Shown here in pieces: positions 26,542 to 35,274 of a DNA stretch of 37,035 nt. The notes under the pieces are model-generated. The model was not told where the DNA came from, made no database searches, and saw nothing but the letters and a program-made list of their open reading frames with translations. Source of the DNA: Anaerocolumna sp. (GTDB lineage: Bacteria > Bacillota > Clostridia > Lachnospirales > Lachnospiraceae); NCBI GenBank assembly GCA_029239975.1, contig JARBTX010000041.1, positions 1-37,035 on the forward strand, written 5' to 3'. The position numbers were made by a program, and so were the translations under genes. Every line of letters begins with the position of its first letter. Position 1 is the stretch's first letter.

Positions 26542-27990
26542 ATGAGTGAAAATTTTAAAAGTACGAATGAGTTGAATTCAAATAATAAGAAAAAAAGATT
26601 TAAAAAATTCTTAATCATAGAGATAATTATTTTATGCATTATCGTTGGAGGCTATTTTTACTTCACATTGATTAAATCGAATTCAGATAAAAATACTGAT
26701 AATACTGGTGTTGATTCAGGACAAGTAGTTGGTGAAGCAGATGGTGATAAGAATAACGGTACAATCACCCCAGAACCAACATTAACGCCAGAAGAATTAG
26801 AACAACAACAAAAAGAACAAGAACAAAAGGAATTGGAAGAAAAAATAAATGCACTAATAAAAGATGCAGATGCTTTAGCTACGGTTTATGATTATGATGG
26901 TGCTATCGAAAAAATTAAAAGTTTTGATGGGGATTATTTAGAACAAGTTGCACTTACAAGCGCTATAGATGGATATGAAGCTACAAAACTAACATTAGAT
27001 CCACTTGGTGCGTATGATTCCGTTGACCAGATTAGTCATATCTTTTTTCACTCCTTAATTGCAGACCCATCCAAAGCTTTTGATGATGATTATAAAACCA
27101 ACGGATATAATTATTATATGACAACTGTGGGAGAATTCATTGGTATGATGCAGCAGATGTACGATGATGGCTATGTATTAGTTAGTATTCATGATGTGGG
27201 CAAAAAGGTAAAGGGGGATGATGGAACGGAAAAATACGTTCCTGGAGATATCATGCTCCCACCAGATAAAAAACCCTTTGTATTATCACAAGATGATGTT
27301 AATTATTATGAATATATGACAGGAGATGGTTTTGCAAGAAGAATTGTCATTGATGAAAATGGAAGACCATCAACAGAAATGATACTAGAAGATGGAACAA
27401 TTTCAGTTGGAGATTATGATATGGTTCCAGTTTTAGAAACATTTTTAGAAACTCATCCTGATTTCTCCTATAAAGGTGCAAGAGGAATTCTTGCTTTAAC
27501 TGGTTATGAAGGTTCTATGGGATATCGTACTAATGATCCATCCTCACCTACTTATGAACAAGATAAAGAAACAGTTAAAAATGTTGCAAAAGTATTAAAA
27601 GAATGGGGGTGGGAATTTGCTTCTCATAGTTATGGTCATCGTGACATGGGAAAAGCAACGTATACGTTCACTGTAAAGGATACGGATAGATGGATGGAAG
27701 AGGTAGGTTCTTTAATTGGACCAACAGATGTTTATATATTCCCATATGGAATTGATATTGAAACTACGCTAGATCATTATAGTAGTGATAAATTCGAATA
27801 TCTAAAAAAGTTAGGATTTGATTATTATTGTGGTGTATTTAAAGATCCTTGGATTCAAGTCAAGACAGATTATGTGCGTATGACAAGAAGACCACTCGAT
27901 GGACAAGCAATGCTGCAATTCCCAGAACGATTAAAGGATTTATTTGATTTAAGTAAGATTATTGATAGCACAAGACCAGAATTAAAATAA
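26542..27990 (+). CDS. Membrane-anchored polysaccharide deacetylase-like protein
   Basis: 482 residues. A cytoplasmic Lys-rich tip, one membrane helix (about 23-45), a low-complexity linker, a Glu/Gln-rich coiled coil (about 92-112), then an extracellular NodB-like domain (about 165-470). Recognisable catalytic pieces: SQDD (249-252) in place of the usual TFDDG, the zinc motif HSYGH (H362, H366), and YIFPYG. The deacetylase fold would act on wall glycans, peptidoglycan or another polysaccharide. The unusual aspartate motif leaves activity uncertain. The ATG follows AGGAGAAAG. Transcribed alone, from the extended -10 at 26335 across the repeat array, and ended by a strong hairpin. Confidence 0.8.
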   Translation: MSENFKSTNELNSNNKKKRFKKFLIIEIIILCIIVGGYFYFTLIKSNSDKNTDNTGVDSGQVVGEADGDKNNGTITPEPTLTPEELEQQQKEQEQKELEEKINALIKDADALATVYDYDGAIEKIKSFDGDYLEQVALTSAIDGYEATKLTLDPLGAYDSVDQISHIFFHSLIADPSKAFDDDYKTNGYNYYMTTVGEFIGMMQQMYDDGYVLVSIHDVGKKVKGDDGTEKYVPGDIMLPPDKKPFVLSQDDVNYYEYMTGDGFARRIVIDENGRPSTEMILEDGTISVGDYDMVPVLETFLETHPDFSYKGARGILALTGYEGSMGYRTNDPSSPTYEQDKETVKNVAKVLKEWGWEFASHSYGHRDMGKATYTFTVKDTDRWMEEVGSLIGPTDVYIFPYGIDIETTLDHYSSDKFEYLKKLGFDYYCGVFKDPWIQVKTDYVRMTRRPLDGQAMLQFPERLKDLFDLSKIIDSTRPELK

Positions 27991-28044
27991 TTAGTTAACC
28001 AATAAGTAATGATGAATTACTTATATAAATATTAAATGACAAAA

Positions 28045-28112
28045 AAAGGAAGAATGATAATACTGTTAGTGACCACTAACAAGAAGTTATTATCAATCTT
28101 CCTTATTTTTTA
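28045..28112 (+). terminator. Intrinsic terminator of the deacetylase-like gene
   Basis: AAGGAAGAATGATAATA (28046-28062) pairs with TATTATCAATCTTCCTT (28088-28104), one mismatch; the tip holds a second hairpin GTTAGT/ACTAAC. TTATTTTTT follows. Confidence 0.88.
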
Positions 28113-28162
28113 TTACCAAACAGAACATTTTTTCTATTTTAATATTCCATCAACAAAAATTA

Positions 28163-28171
28163 TGTTATAAT
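28163..28171 (+). promoter_or_regulatory. Extended -10 promoter of dnaE
   Basis: TGTTATAAT with a weak -35, about 120 bases before dnaE. It would give a 5' UTR of roughly 110 bases. Confidence 0.45.
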
Positions 28172-28291
28172 ATACACGATAAGCAGATTCGTCTGTTACA
28201 ATCTGAACGAGAAAGTGCATTTTTTTCGAGTTCTAATATGCGTAATCTTATAGTGTGCTTTTAAGCATTTGTTTAGGCAGGAGAGATAGAT

Positions 28292-31200
28292 ATGAATTTT
28301 ACTCATTTACATTTACATACAGAATATAGTTTATTAGATGGCTCTGGTAAAATTAAAGAAATGGTAGCTAGGGCAAAAGAGTTAGGCATGGATAGCATAG
28401 CAATTACAGATCATGGAGTTATGTATGGAGTAGTTGACTTCTACCGTGCATGTTTAGCAGAAGGGATACGGCCAATTTTAGGATGTGAAGTTTATGTTGC
28501 TCCAAATTCTAGATTTGATAGAGAAGCAAATTCATCCGATGATAGGTACTATCACTTAGTTTTATTAGCTGAGAATGATTTAGGATATGCAAATCTTATG
28601 AAGATCGTATCCAAGGGATTTATTGAAGGATTTTATTATAAACCAAGAATTGATTATGAAGTATTAAAAGAACATCATGAAGGTATTATTGCTTTAAGTG
28701 CATGTTTAGGTGGTGAAGTTGCTAGTAATGTGCGAAAAGGTTTCTATGAAGAAGCAAAAAAGGCAGCACTTAATTTAAGAGATATCTTTGGTGAGAATAA
28801 TTTCTTCTTAGAATTACAAGATCATGGAATTCCAGAGCAGAAGACAGTAAATCAGGGTTTAATACGCATGAGCAGTGAAACAGGCATTCCTTTAGTAGCT
28901 ACAAATGACGTACATTATACGTTTGAAAGTGATGCACAAGCTCATGACATTCTTCTATGCATTCAAACACAGAAGAAAGTAACCGATGAAAACCGAATGA
29001 GATATGAAGGTGGACAATACTTCTTAAAATCGCCTGAAGAAATGCTAAATTTATTCCCATATGCAAAAGAAGCACTTGAGAATACCCACAAGATAGCAGA
29101 ACGTTGCCATGTAGAAATTGAATTTGGTGAATATAAATTACCAAAGTTTGATGTACCAGCTGGTTTTACAGCCCTTGAATATCTTCAAAAGTTATGTCGA
29201 GAAGGATTAGAAGAACGTTATGAGAATCCATCCGATGAATTAAAAGAACGGTTGGAATATGAGATTGAAACCATTCGCAGTATGGGTTTTGTAGATTATT
29301 TCTTAATAGTTGGAGACTTTATTAAATATGCGAGAGATAACGGTATTATGGTAGGACCTGGTCGTGGTAGTGCTGCAGGAAGTATTGTTTCTTATTCCTT
29401 AGGAATTACCAATATAGATCCTATTAAATACAGCCTATTGTTTGAACGTTTCTTAAATCCTGAACGTCTAACCATGCCGGATATTGATATTGACTTTTGC
29501 TTTGAAAGAAGACAAGAAGTAATTGATTATGTTGTAAGAAAATATGGAAAAGACCGTGTAGTACAAATTGTTACTTTTGGTACCATGGCAGCAAGAGCCG
29601 TTATTAGGGATGTTGGACGTGCATTAGATTTAGGTTATTCCCAAGTGGATACAGTAGCAAAAATGATTCCAACGGAGCTTGGAATTACCATAGAAAAAGC
29701 ATTAAAGATGAATTCAGAGTTAAGAGAGCTTTACGAAGATGATCAAGAGATCAAATTCTTAATTGATATGTCTATGAGACTGGAAGGTTTACCACGCCAT
29801 ACATCGATGCATGCAGCGGGAGTTGTTATAAGTAAAGCACCAGTTATGGAGTATGTACCACTATCGAAGGCATCTGATGATTCCATAACAACTCAATTTA
29901 CAATGACAACCTTGGAAGAATTAGGTTTGTTAAAAATGGACTTTTTAGGGCTTCGTACTCTTACCGTTATCCAAAATGCAGTAAGGCTAGTGAATAAAAA
30001 ATTAGACAAGGATCATCAAATTGATATTGATAAAATCGATTTTGAGGATAAAAACGTTTATGCTTTAATTGCATCTGCTAAAACAGAAGGCGTATTCCAG
30101 TTAGAAAGTTCTGGAATGAAAAACTTCATGAAAGAATTAAAACCAAGAAACTTAGAAGATGTTATAGCCGGAATTTCTTTGTACCGTCCAGGTCCAATGG
30201 ATTTCATTCCAAAATATATAAAAGGTAAAAATGAAGCTGATAGTATTGTATATGAATGCCCACAACTTGAACCCATTCTTTCACCGACTTACGGTTGTAT
30301 CGTTTATCAGGAACAGGTTATGCAAATCGTTCGTGAATTAGCTGGTTATAGCTTTGGACGAAGCGATTTGGTTCGCCGTGCTATGTCTAAGAAGAAAGCT
30401 TCTGTTATGGAGAAAGAGCGTCATAACTTCGTATATGGTAATGAAGAAGAAGGTGTTCCTGGATGTATGAAAAATGGGATTTCAGAAACGGTTGCAAATC
30501 ATATATTTGATGAAATGACGGACTTTGCAAAGTATGCATTTAATAAATCCCATGCGGCAGCATATGCAGTCGTATCCTATCAAACTGCCTATCTAAAATG
30601 CTATTATCCAGTAGAATTTATGGCTGCTTTAATGACTTCTGTGATTGATAATCCTGGTAAAGTAGCAGAGTATATATTTACCTGTAGGCAAATGGGAATT
30701 AAAATTTTACCACCGGATATCAATGAAGGTGATAGTATATTCTCTGTATCAAATGGAGCAATCCGATATGGATTATCTGCGATTAAAGGTCTAGGTAGAC
30801 CAGTGATAGAGGCAGTTGTGAAAGAAAGAGAATTAAACGGAAACTTTATAAGTTTAAAAGATTTTGCAACAAGATTATCCGGTAAAGAAGTAAATAAAAG
30901 AACCGTAGAAAGTTTTATTAAATCTGGAGCATTTGACAGCTTACCTGGTACCAGAAAGCAATTAATGATGATTTATGTTCAAGTGCTTGATGATGTAGCA
31001 CAAGATAAAAAACGAAATCTTAGTGGTCAGATATCATTATTTGATTTTGGGGCTGAAGAAGAGATGACTGAACATGAAATTATTTTACCAGATGTAGGTG
31101 AGTACTCGATAGAACAACGCCTATATTTTGAAAAAGAGGTTATGGGCATTTATGTTAGTGGACATCCTTTAGAGGCATATGATGATTTAATGAAAAAAAA

Positions 31201-31780
31201 TATAACAGCCACAACTATGGATTTTGCAATTGATGAAGAAACCAATGAGGTAAAAGTGAAAGATGGCGATATTGCAACGGTTGGTGGTATTATAACTTCA
31301 AAAACTGTAAAAACTACAAGAACAAACTCCATGATGGCATTTATTAACTTAGAAGATATGGTTGGACAAGTAGAAATTATTATATTCCCAAGAGATTATG
31401 AAAAATATAAATCTCAGTTAATAGAGGATAATAAAATCCTAGTTAGAGGAAAAATAACAGTGGAAGAAGAAAAACCGGCAAAATTGATATGTAGTGAGAT
31501 TATACCTTTTGATAGTATTCCAAAAGAAATTTGGATTAAGTTCCCCGATAAAGAAAGTTTTGTAAAAGATGAACAAAAGCTGTATGAGTTATTAAGCCAA
31601 TATGACGGTAATGACAGTGTCTGTATTTATCTGGAATGTGAAAAAGCAATAAAACAGCTCCCGAAAAGTATGGGTATTAAGGCAGAAATTGAACTTATTG
31701 ATAAGTTAAAACAAATTTATACAGAAACAAATATAAAAGTCATTGAAAAGAGTATTGAAAAAGCTAGAAAAATGAATTAA
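28292..31780 (+). CDS. dnaE: DNA polymerase III subunit alpha (DnaE)
   Basis: Replicative C-family polymerase. In Firmicutes with a second polymerase, PolC, DnaE mainly extends primers on the lagging strand. N-terminal PHP domain (1 to about 200) with HLHLHTEYSLLDG and ITDHGVMYG, so probably metal-binding. Palm: GPGRGSAAGSIVSY and catalytic aspartates in PDIDIDF (D397, D399, D401). Clamp-binding motif QISLF at 913-917. OB-fold domain about 985-1070. No exonuclease insertion in the PHP domain, so it is DnaE rather than PolC. The length of 1162 is usual. The ATG follows AGGAGAG. pfkA follows after 36 bases and is likely co-transcribed. Confidence 0.97.
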   Translation: MNFTHLHLHTEYSLLDGSGKIKEMVARAKELGMDSIAITDHGVMYGVVDFYRACLAEGIRPILGCEVYVAPNSRFDREANSSDDRYYHLVLLAENDLGYANLMKIVSKGFIEGFYYKPRIDYEVLKEHHEGIIALSACLGGEVASNVRKGFYEEAKKAALNLRDIFGENNFFLELQDHGIPEQKTVNQGLIRMSSETGIPLVATNDVHYTFESDAQAHDILLCIQTQKKVTDENRMRYEGGQYFLKSPEEMLNLFPYAKEALENTHKIAERCHVEIEFGEYKLPKFDVPAGFTALEYLQKLCREGLEERYENPSDELKERLEYEIETIRSMGFVDYFLIVGDFIKYARDNGIMVGPGRGSAAGSIVSYSLGITNIDPIKYSLLFERFLNPERLTMPDIDIDFCFERRQEVIDYVVRKYGKDRVVQIVTFGTMAARAVIRDVGRALDLGYSQVDTVAKMIPTELGITIEKALKMNSELRELYEDDQEIKFLIDMSMRLEGLPRHTSMHAAGVVISKAPVMEYVPLSKASDDSITTQFTMTTLEELGLLKMDFLGLRTLTVIQNAVRLVNKKLDKDHQIDIDKIDFEDKNVYALIASAKTEGVFQLESSGMKNFMKELKPRNLEDVIAGISLYRPGPMDFIPKYIKGKNEADSIVYECPQLEPILSPTYGCIVYQEQVMQIVRELAGYSFGRSDLVRRAMSKKKASVMEKERHNFVYGNEEEGVPGCMKNGISETVANHIFDEMTDFAKYAFNKSHAAAYAVVSYQTAYLKCYYPVEFMAALMTSVIDNPGKVAEYIFTCRQMGIKILPPDINEGDSIFSVSNGAIRYGLSAIKGLGRPVIEAVVKERELNGNFISLKDFATRLSGKEVNKRTVESFIKSGAFDSLPGTRKQLMMIYVQVLDDVAQDKKRNLSGQISLFDFGAEEEMTEHEIILPDVGEYSIEQRLYFEKEVMGIYVSGHPLEAYDDLMKKNITATTMDFAIDEETNEVKVKDGDIATVGGIITSKTVKTTRTNSMMAFINLEDMVGQVEIIIFPRDYEKYKSQLIEDNKILVRGKITVEEEKPAKLICSEIIPFDSIPKEIWIKFPDKESFVKDEQKLYELLSQYDGNDSVCIYLECEKAIKQLPKSMGIKAEIELIDKLKQIYTETNIKVIEKSIEKARKMN

Positions 31781-31816
31781 AATAAGAGCGATTTAGTTTT
31801 TTTGGAGGTGAAAGTC

Positions 31817-32788
31817 ATGGCAAACATAAAAACAATAGGTGTGTTAACTAGTGGTGGTGATGCACCGGGTATGAACGCTGCTATTAGAGCTGTTGTAAGA
31901 ACAGCCTTAGCAAATGGTTTGAATGTAAAGGGTATTAGAAGAGGATATAGTGGTTTATTAGAAGAAGATATCATAGATATGGATGCAAGAAGTGTATCTG
32001 ATATTATTCAAAGAGGTGGAACAATTCTTTACACAGCAAGAAGTAAAGAATTCATGACTTCTGAAGGACAAGATAAAGGTGCTGAAATTTGTAGAAAACA
32101 CAACATCGATGGATTAGTTGTTATCGGTGGAGACGGTTCCTTTAGAGGAGCTGGAAAACTTGCTGAAAGAGGTATTAATACAGTTGGCGTACCAGGAACA
32201 ATCGATTTAGATATCGCTTGTACTGATTACACAATCGGTTTTGATACTGCAGTGAATACAGCAATGGAAGCCATTGATAAAGTAAGAGATACATCCACTT
32301 CTCATGAAAGATGTAGTATCATAGAAGTTATGGGTAGAAACGCAGGATACATTGCTTTATGGTGTGGTATTGCCAATGGAGCTGAAGACGTTCTTATAAC
32401 TGAAAGATATGATCATGATGAACAAAGAATCATCGACAATATTATCGAGAAAAGAAAAATCGGTAAAAAACATCACATTATCGTAAATGCAGAAGGTATT
32501 GGCGATTCCTACGGTATGGCAAAAAGAATTGAAGAAGCTACCGGTATGGAAGCAAGAGCAACCATCATTGGACATATTCAAAGAGGTGGAAGCCCAACAT
32601 GTACAGATAGAGTATATGCATCTGCTATGGGAGCAATTGCAGTTGATTTATTATGTCAAGGTGCAAGTAACCGTGTAGTTGGATATCGCGATGGTAAATA
32701 TGTAGATTATGATATTCAAGAAGCATTATCAATGACAAAAGATGTAGATCAATATTTATATGATATGTGCAGAAAGTTGTCAAGATAA
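31817..32788 (+). CDS. pfkA: ATP-dependent 6-phosphofructokinase
   Basis: Commits fructose-6-phosphate to glycolysis; its product activates HprK. GVLTSGGDAPGMNAA, ATP motif GGDGS (104-108; the Gly in this motif and no Lys before TID indicate ATP rather than pyrophosphate), and catalytic TID with D130. The conserved TIDNDI reads TIDLDI here (L131 for Asn), and the following PGTD reads ACTD. The C-terminal GHIQRGG is intact. The length of 323 is standard. Start ATG 31817 follows GGAGGTG by 6 bases; an in-frame TTG at 31802 is upstream of that site and unlikely. It lies downstream of dnaE in the same direction, and its own terminator follows. Confidence 0.96.
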   Translation: MANIKTIGVLTSGGDAPGMNAAIRAVVRTALANGLNVKGIRRGYSGLLEEDIIDMDARSVSDIIQRGGTILYTARSKEFMTSEGQDKGAEICRKHNIDGLVVIGGDGSFRGAGKLAERGINTVGVPGTIDLDIACTDYTIGFDTAVNTAMEAIDKVRDTSTSHERCSIIEVMGRNAGYIALWCGIANGAEDVLITERYDHDEQRIIDNIIEKRKIGKKHHIIVNAEGIGDSYGMAKRIEEATGMEARATIIGHIQRGGSPTCTDRVYASAMGAIAVDLLCQGASNRVVGYRDGKYVDYDIQEALSMTKDVDQYLYDMCRKLSR

Positions 32789-32826
32789 TAATTCACCAGC
32801 TAAAATAGTTTATTAAATAAACCATT

Positions 32827-32857
32827 ATGGGGGGCTTGACAAAAGCCTCCCATTTTT
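32827..32857 (+). terminator. Intrinsic terminator of pfkA
   Basis: ATGGGGGGCTT (32827-32837) pairs with AAGCCTCCCAT (32843-32853) with one G-U around a 5-base loop, then TTTTT. Confidence 0.9.
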
Positions 32858-32871
32858 CACAAAATATATAG

Positions 32872-32881
32872 GAAACGTTTC
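32872..32881. promoter_or_regulatory. Perfect palindrome GAAACGTTTC upstream of the ABC exporter
   Basis: A ten-base perfect palindrome in AT-rich sequence between the pfkA terminator and the leader ORF. TATATA at 32865-32870 could be a -10, which would place the palindrome at the start point. It only partly fits a catabolite-response element. Confidence 0.35.
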
Positions 32882-32902
32882 TAAAACAAAAGGGAGGTTA
32901 GT

Positions 32903-32959
32903 GTGAAAAATAAAGGTTTTCTCACTGAGAATGGAGGATTATATGAATTCAAAATTTAA
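32903..32959 (+). CDS. Candidate 18-residue leader peptide overlapping the ABC exporter start
   Basis: GTG at 32903, 5 bases after the strong ribosome site AGGGAGG (32891-32897), opens 18 codons (MKNKGFLTENGGLYEFKI) ending at TAA 32957-32959. It overlaps the first 17 bases of the exporter gene in another frame, and its own codons include the exporter ribosome site GGAGG. Ribosomes on it would interfere with, or couple to, exporter translation. Short leader peptides before ABC drug exporters are known (for example BmrB before BmrCD). No terminator is seen inside this leader. Confidence 0.45.
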   Translation: MKNKGFLTENGGLYEFKI

Positions 32960-34694
32960 AAAATTTATATCTTACTACAGACCTTATTTAGGATTATTTT
33001 ATTCTGATATGTTCTTTGCGCTGCTTGCAGCTGCAATTTCATTGGTTTATCCGTTGATTGTAAGGTATATAACTAATGAGTTGCTCACCAATTATGCAAT
33101 TAGTGATGCAATACATATGATAATAAAATTATCCTTCTTAATGATAGGATTAGCCATCTTAGAAATGGTTAGTAATTTTTATATAGCCTATAAAGGTCAT
33201 ATGATGGGTGCAAAGATGGAATATGATATGAGAAATGATATCTTTGAACACTATCAAAAACTATCTTTTAACTTTTATGATAATCAGAAAACTGGTCAAT
33301 TAATGACTCGTATTACCAATGATTTATTCGATATTACAGAATTATGTCATCACGGCCCAGAAGATATCGTAATATCTATCATCAAATTCGTAGGTGCATT
33401 TATTATCTTAGTAAATATCAATCTACCACTTACTCTAATTGTATTTGCATTCATTCCAATAATGTTCGTATTTGCTTACCATATGAAGAACAAAATGAAT
33501 AGTGCATTCCGTAGAAATAGGGAACGTATTGCGGAAATTAATACACAGATTGAAGATAATTTGTCAGGAATTCGTGTAGTTAAATCTTTTGCAAATGAAA
33601 ACCGAGAAATGGATAAATTCCAAGACGGTAACCAAAGATTTGTGGAAAGTAAAAAGAATAGTTATTGGCAGATGGCTACGTTCCATTCAGGATTGGGTTT
33701 ATTTACTAGCTTAATTAATGTAGCGGTTATTGCCGGTGGTGGTCTACTTATTGTAAATGATATTATCGTATTAAGTGACCTATTAACCTTTTTATTATAT
33801 ATAAACAACATTATAGAACCAGTTCGTAAATTAATAAACTTTACAGAACAATTCCAAAATGGTATTACTGGATTTGATCGATTTATGGAAATAATGAATA
33901 TACAACCAGACATTGTTGATAAAAAAGATGCCATTGCATTAAGAGATGTAAAGGGAAATATCGAATTTAAAAATGTATCCTTTAAATACAATGAAACAAA
34001 AACAGATGTATTTAGTAATATTAACTTAAAGGTTGATGCAGGAGATTATCTTGCATTGGTTGGACCATCCGGTGTTGGTAAAACCACCATGTGTAGTTTG
34101 ATTCCTAGATTTTATGAAGTAACACAGGGAAGTATTACATTAGATGGAGTTGATATTAGAGATATTAAATTAAGATCCTTACGTAAAAACATAGGTATTG
34201 TGCAACAAGATGTGTATTTGTTTGCAGGTACTGTTATGGATAATATTAGATATGGTAAATTAGAGGCAACGGATGAAGAAATAATAGAAGCGGCTAAAAA
34301 TGCCAATGCACATGAATTTATTATGGAACTACCGGACGGGTACAACACCTACATTGGACAGCGTGGTGTAAAATTATCTGGAGGACAAAAGCAAAGAATC
34401 AGTATTGCAAGAGTATTCTTAAAGAATCCACCGATTTTAATCTTCGATGAAGCAACATCTGCGCTTGATAATGAAAGTGAAAAAGTAGTTCAAGAATCCT
34501 TAGAAAAACTAGCTAAAAATCGTACTACATTTGTAATTGCCCATCGTTTATCCACCATACGTAACGCAAAAGACATTATTGTATTAACAGAAGAAGGCAT
34601 CAAAGAACGTGGTAACCATACAGAGCTTCTAAGTCAAAACGGTATTTATGCTGGGTTATATCAATTAACACAACGAACTGAAACCATTGACTAA
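32943..34694 (+). CDS. ABC exporter half-transporter (MsbA/BmrA type)
   Basis: One permease domain and one ATPase domain, so it probably works as a homodimer. Six membrane helices lie in the first ~320 residues, with the family loop RNDIFEHYQKLSFNFYDNQK and coupling region GIRVVKSFANE. ATPase: Walker A GPSGVGKTT (about 375-383), Q-loop QQDVYLF, signature LSGGQKQRISIARVF (from about 478), Walker B ILIFDEATSALD, H-loop IAHRLST. The substrate is unknown: lipid, drug or peptide. Start ATG 32943 (583 residues), 5 bases after GGAGG; the ATG at 32931 precedes that site and is unlikely. A weak hairpin follows at 34797. Confidence 0.94.
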   Translation: MNSKFKKFISYYRPYLGLFYSDMFFALLAAAISLVYPLIVRYITNELLTNYAISDAIHMIIKLSFLMIGLAILEMVSNFYIAYKGHMMGAKMEYDMRNDIFEHYQKLSFNFYDNQKTGQLMTRITNDLFDITELCHHGPEDIVISIIKFVGAFIILVNINLPLTLIVFAFIPIMFVFAYHMKNKMNSAFRRNRERIAEINTQIEDNLSGIRVVKSFANENREMDKFQDGNQRFVESKKNSYWQMATFHSGLGLFTSLINVAVIAGGGLLIVNDIIVLSDLLTFLLYINNIIEPVRKLINFTEQFQNGITGFDRFMEIMNIQPDIVDKKDAIALRDVKGNIEFKNVSFKYNETKTDVFSNINLKVDAGDYLALVGPSGVGKTTMCSLIPRFYEVTQGSITLDGVDIRDIKLRSLRKNIGIVQQDVYLFAGTVMDNIRYGKLEATDEEIIEAAKNANAHEFIMELPDGYNTYIGQRGVKLSGGQKQRISIARVFLKNPPILIFDEATSALDNESEKVVQESLEKLAKNRTTFVIAHRLSTIRNAKDIIVLTEEGIKERGNHTELLSQNGIYAGLYQLTQRTETID

Positions 34695-34796
34695 TATGTA
34701 CTTAGAGTTATTTTACTACATATGGTAAAAAGTGATGTTTGAAATCTATGCAAATCTGATTTAAGCTATATAGTGAAGGTTGATATAGGAGTAATC

Positions 34797-34818
34797 ACAC
34801 AACATTTTTTTATTGTGT
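34797..34818 (+). terminator. Weak hairpin after the ABC exporter
   Basis: ACACAA (34797-34802) and TTGTGT (34813-34818) with a T-rich loop, followed by TTC. Only six pairs and no long U tail. Nothing else is seen in 34695-34950. Confidence 0.3.
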
Positions 34819-34952
34819 TTCATACCTTAAAAATTATATTAAGTTATCTTATAATTTATTTATTAAAGTAAGTGTGAGTAATTCATATACCAAATCAGAT
34901 TATATTCATAAGTTTAAATATATAACCTAAATTATTATAGTTCCAAAAACAG

Positions 34953-35221
34953 CTTTGCTTTCACAGTGTATATTAAACTCTGTAGTCACCTGTGTGTAAT
35001 GACGGTGAATTAGGATAAATCAGTTACGTTTCTTATACACCAGAAATCGTGCCAATATCAGCAGTGCATGCTGTTTGACGTAGCGAGAAGTTACGCTACG
35101 GAGTTCATGCACTGCTGATATGTTATAAACGATGGTTGGTGTATTAGAATCGTCTGATTTATCCTTTGAACGACACTACACACAGGTGACTACAGAGTTC
35201 TCGCTACCCCCAAAAGCAAAG
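34953..35221. repeat. 269-base multi-stem palindrome upstream of the HAD gene
   Basis: Six nested paired segments: CTTTGCTTT (34953-34961) with 35213-35221; 23 perfect pairs, 34976-34998 with 35177-35199 (contains GTAGTCACCTGTGTG); GGATAAATCAG (35013-35023) with 35154-35164; 35030-35042 with 35137-35149, one mismatch; ATATCAGCAGTGCATG (35055-35070) with 35106-35121; and a tip CGTAGCG (35079-35085) / CGCTACG (35094-35100). About 78 pairs in all, separated by unmatched internal loops. It is noticeably less AT-rich than its surroundings. No ORF, transposase or U tail. It could be a structured RNA, a cruciform, or a small non-autonomous mobile element. Confidence 0.88.
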
Positions 35222-35274
35222 TGTCCTTCATAACTCTAACATTAACTCATAACCCAAAACAGAAAGAGGTAATC

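Noticed and set aside
32836..32841. TTGACA as a -35 box for the ABC exporter
   Set aside because: It lies in the 3' half of the 5' arm and the loop of the pfkA terminator, and no -10 is found at 16-18 bases.
32872..32881. GAAACGTTTC as a catabolite-response element
   Set aside because: It is palindromic but misses several fixed positions of the cre consensus; kept only as an unassigned dyad.
34953..35221. Retron or tRNA-like element
   Set aside because: No reverse transcriptase nearby, and the stems do not fold as a cloverleaf with tRNA consensus loops.
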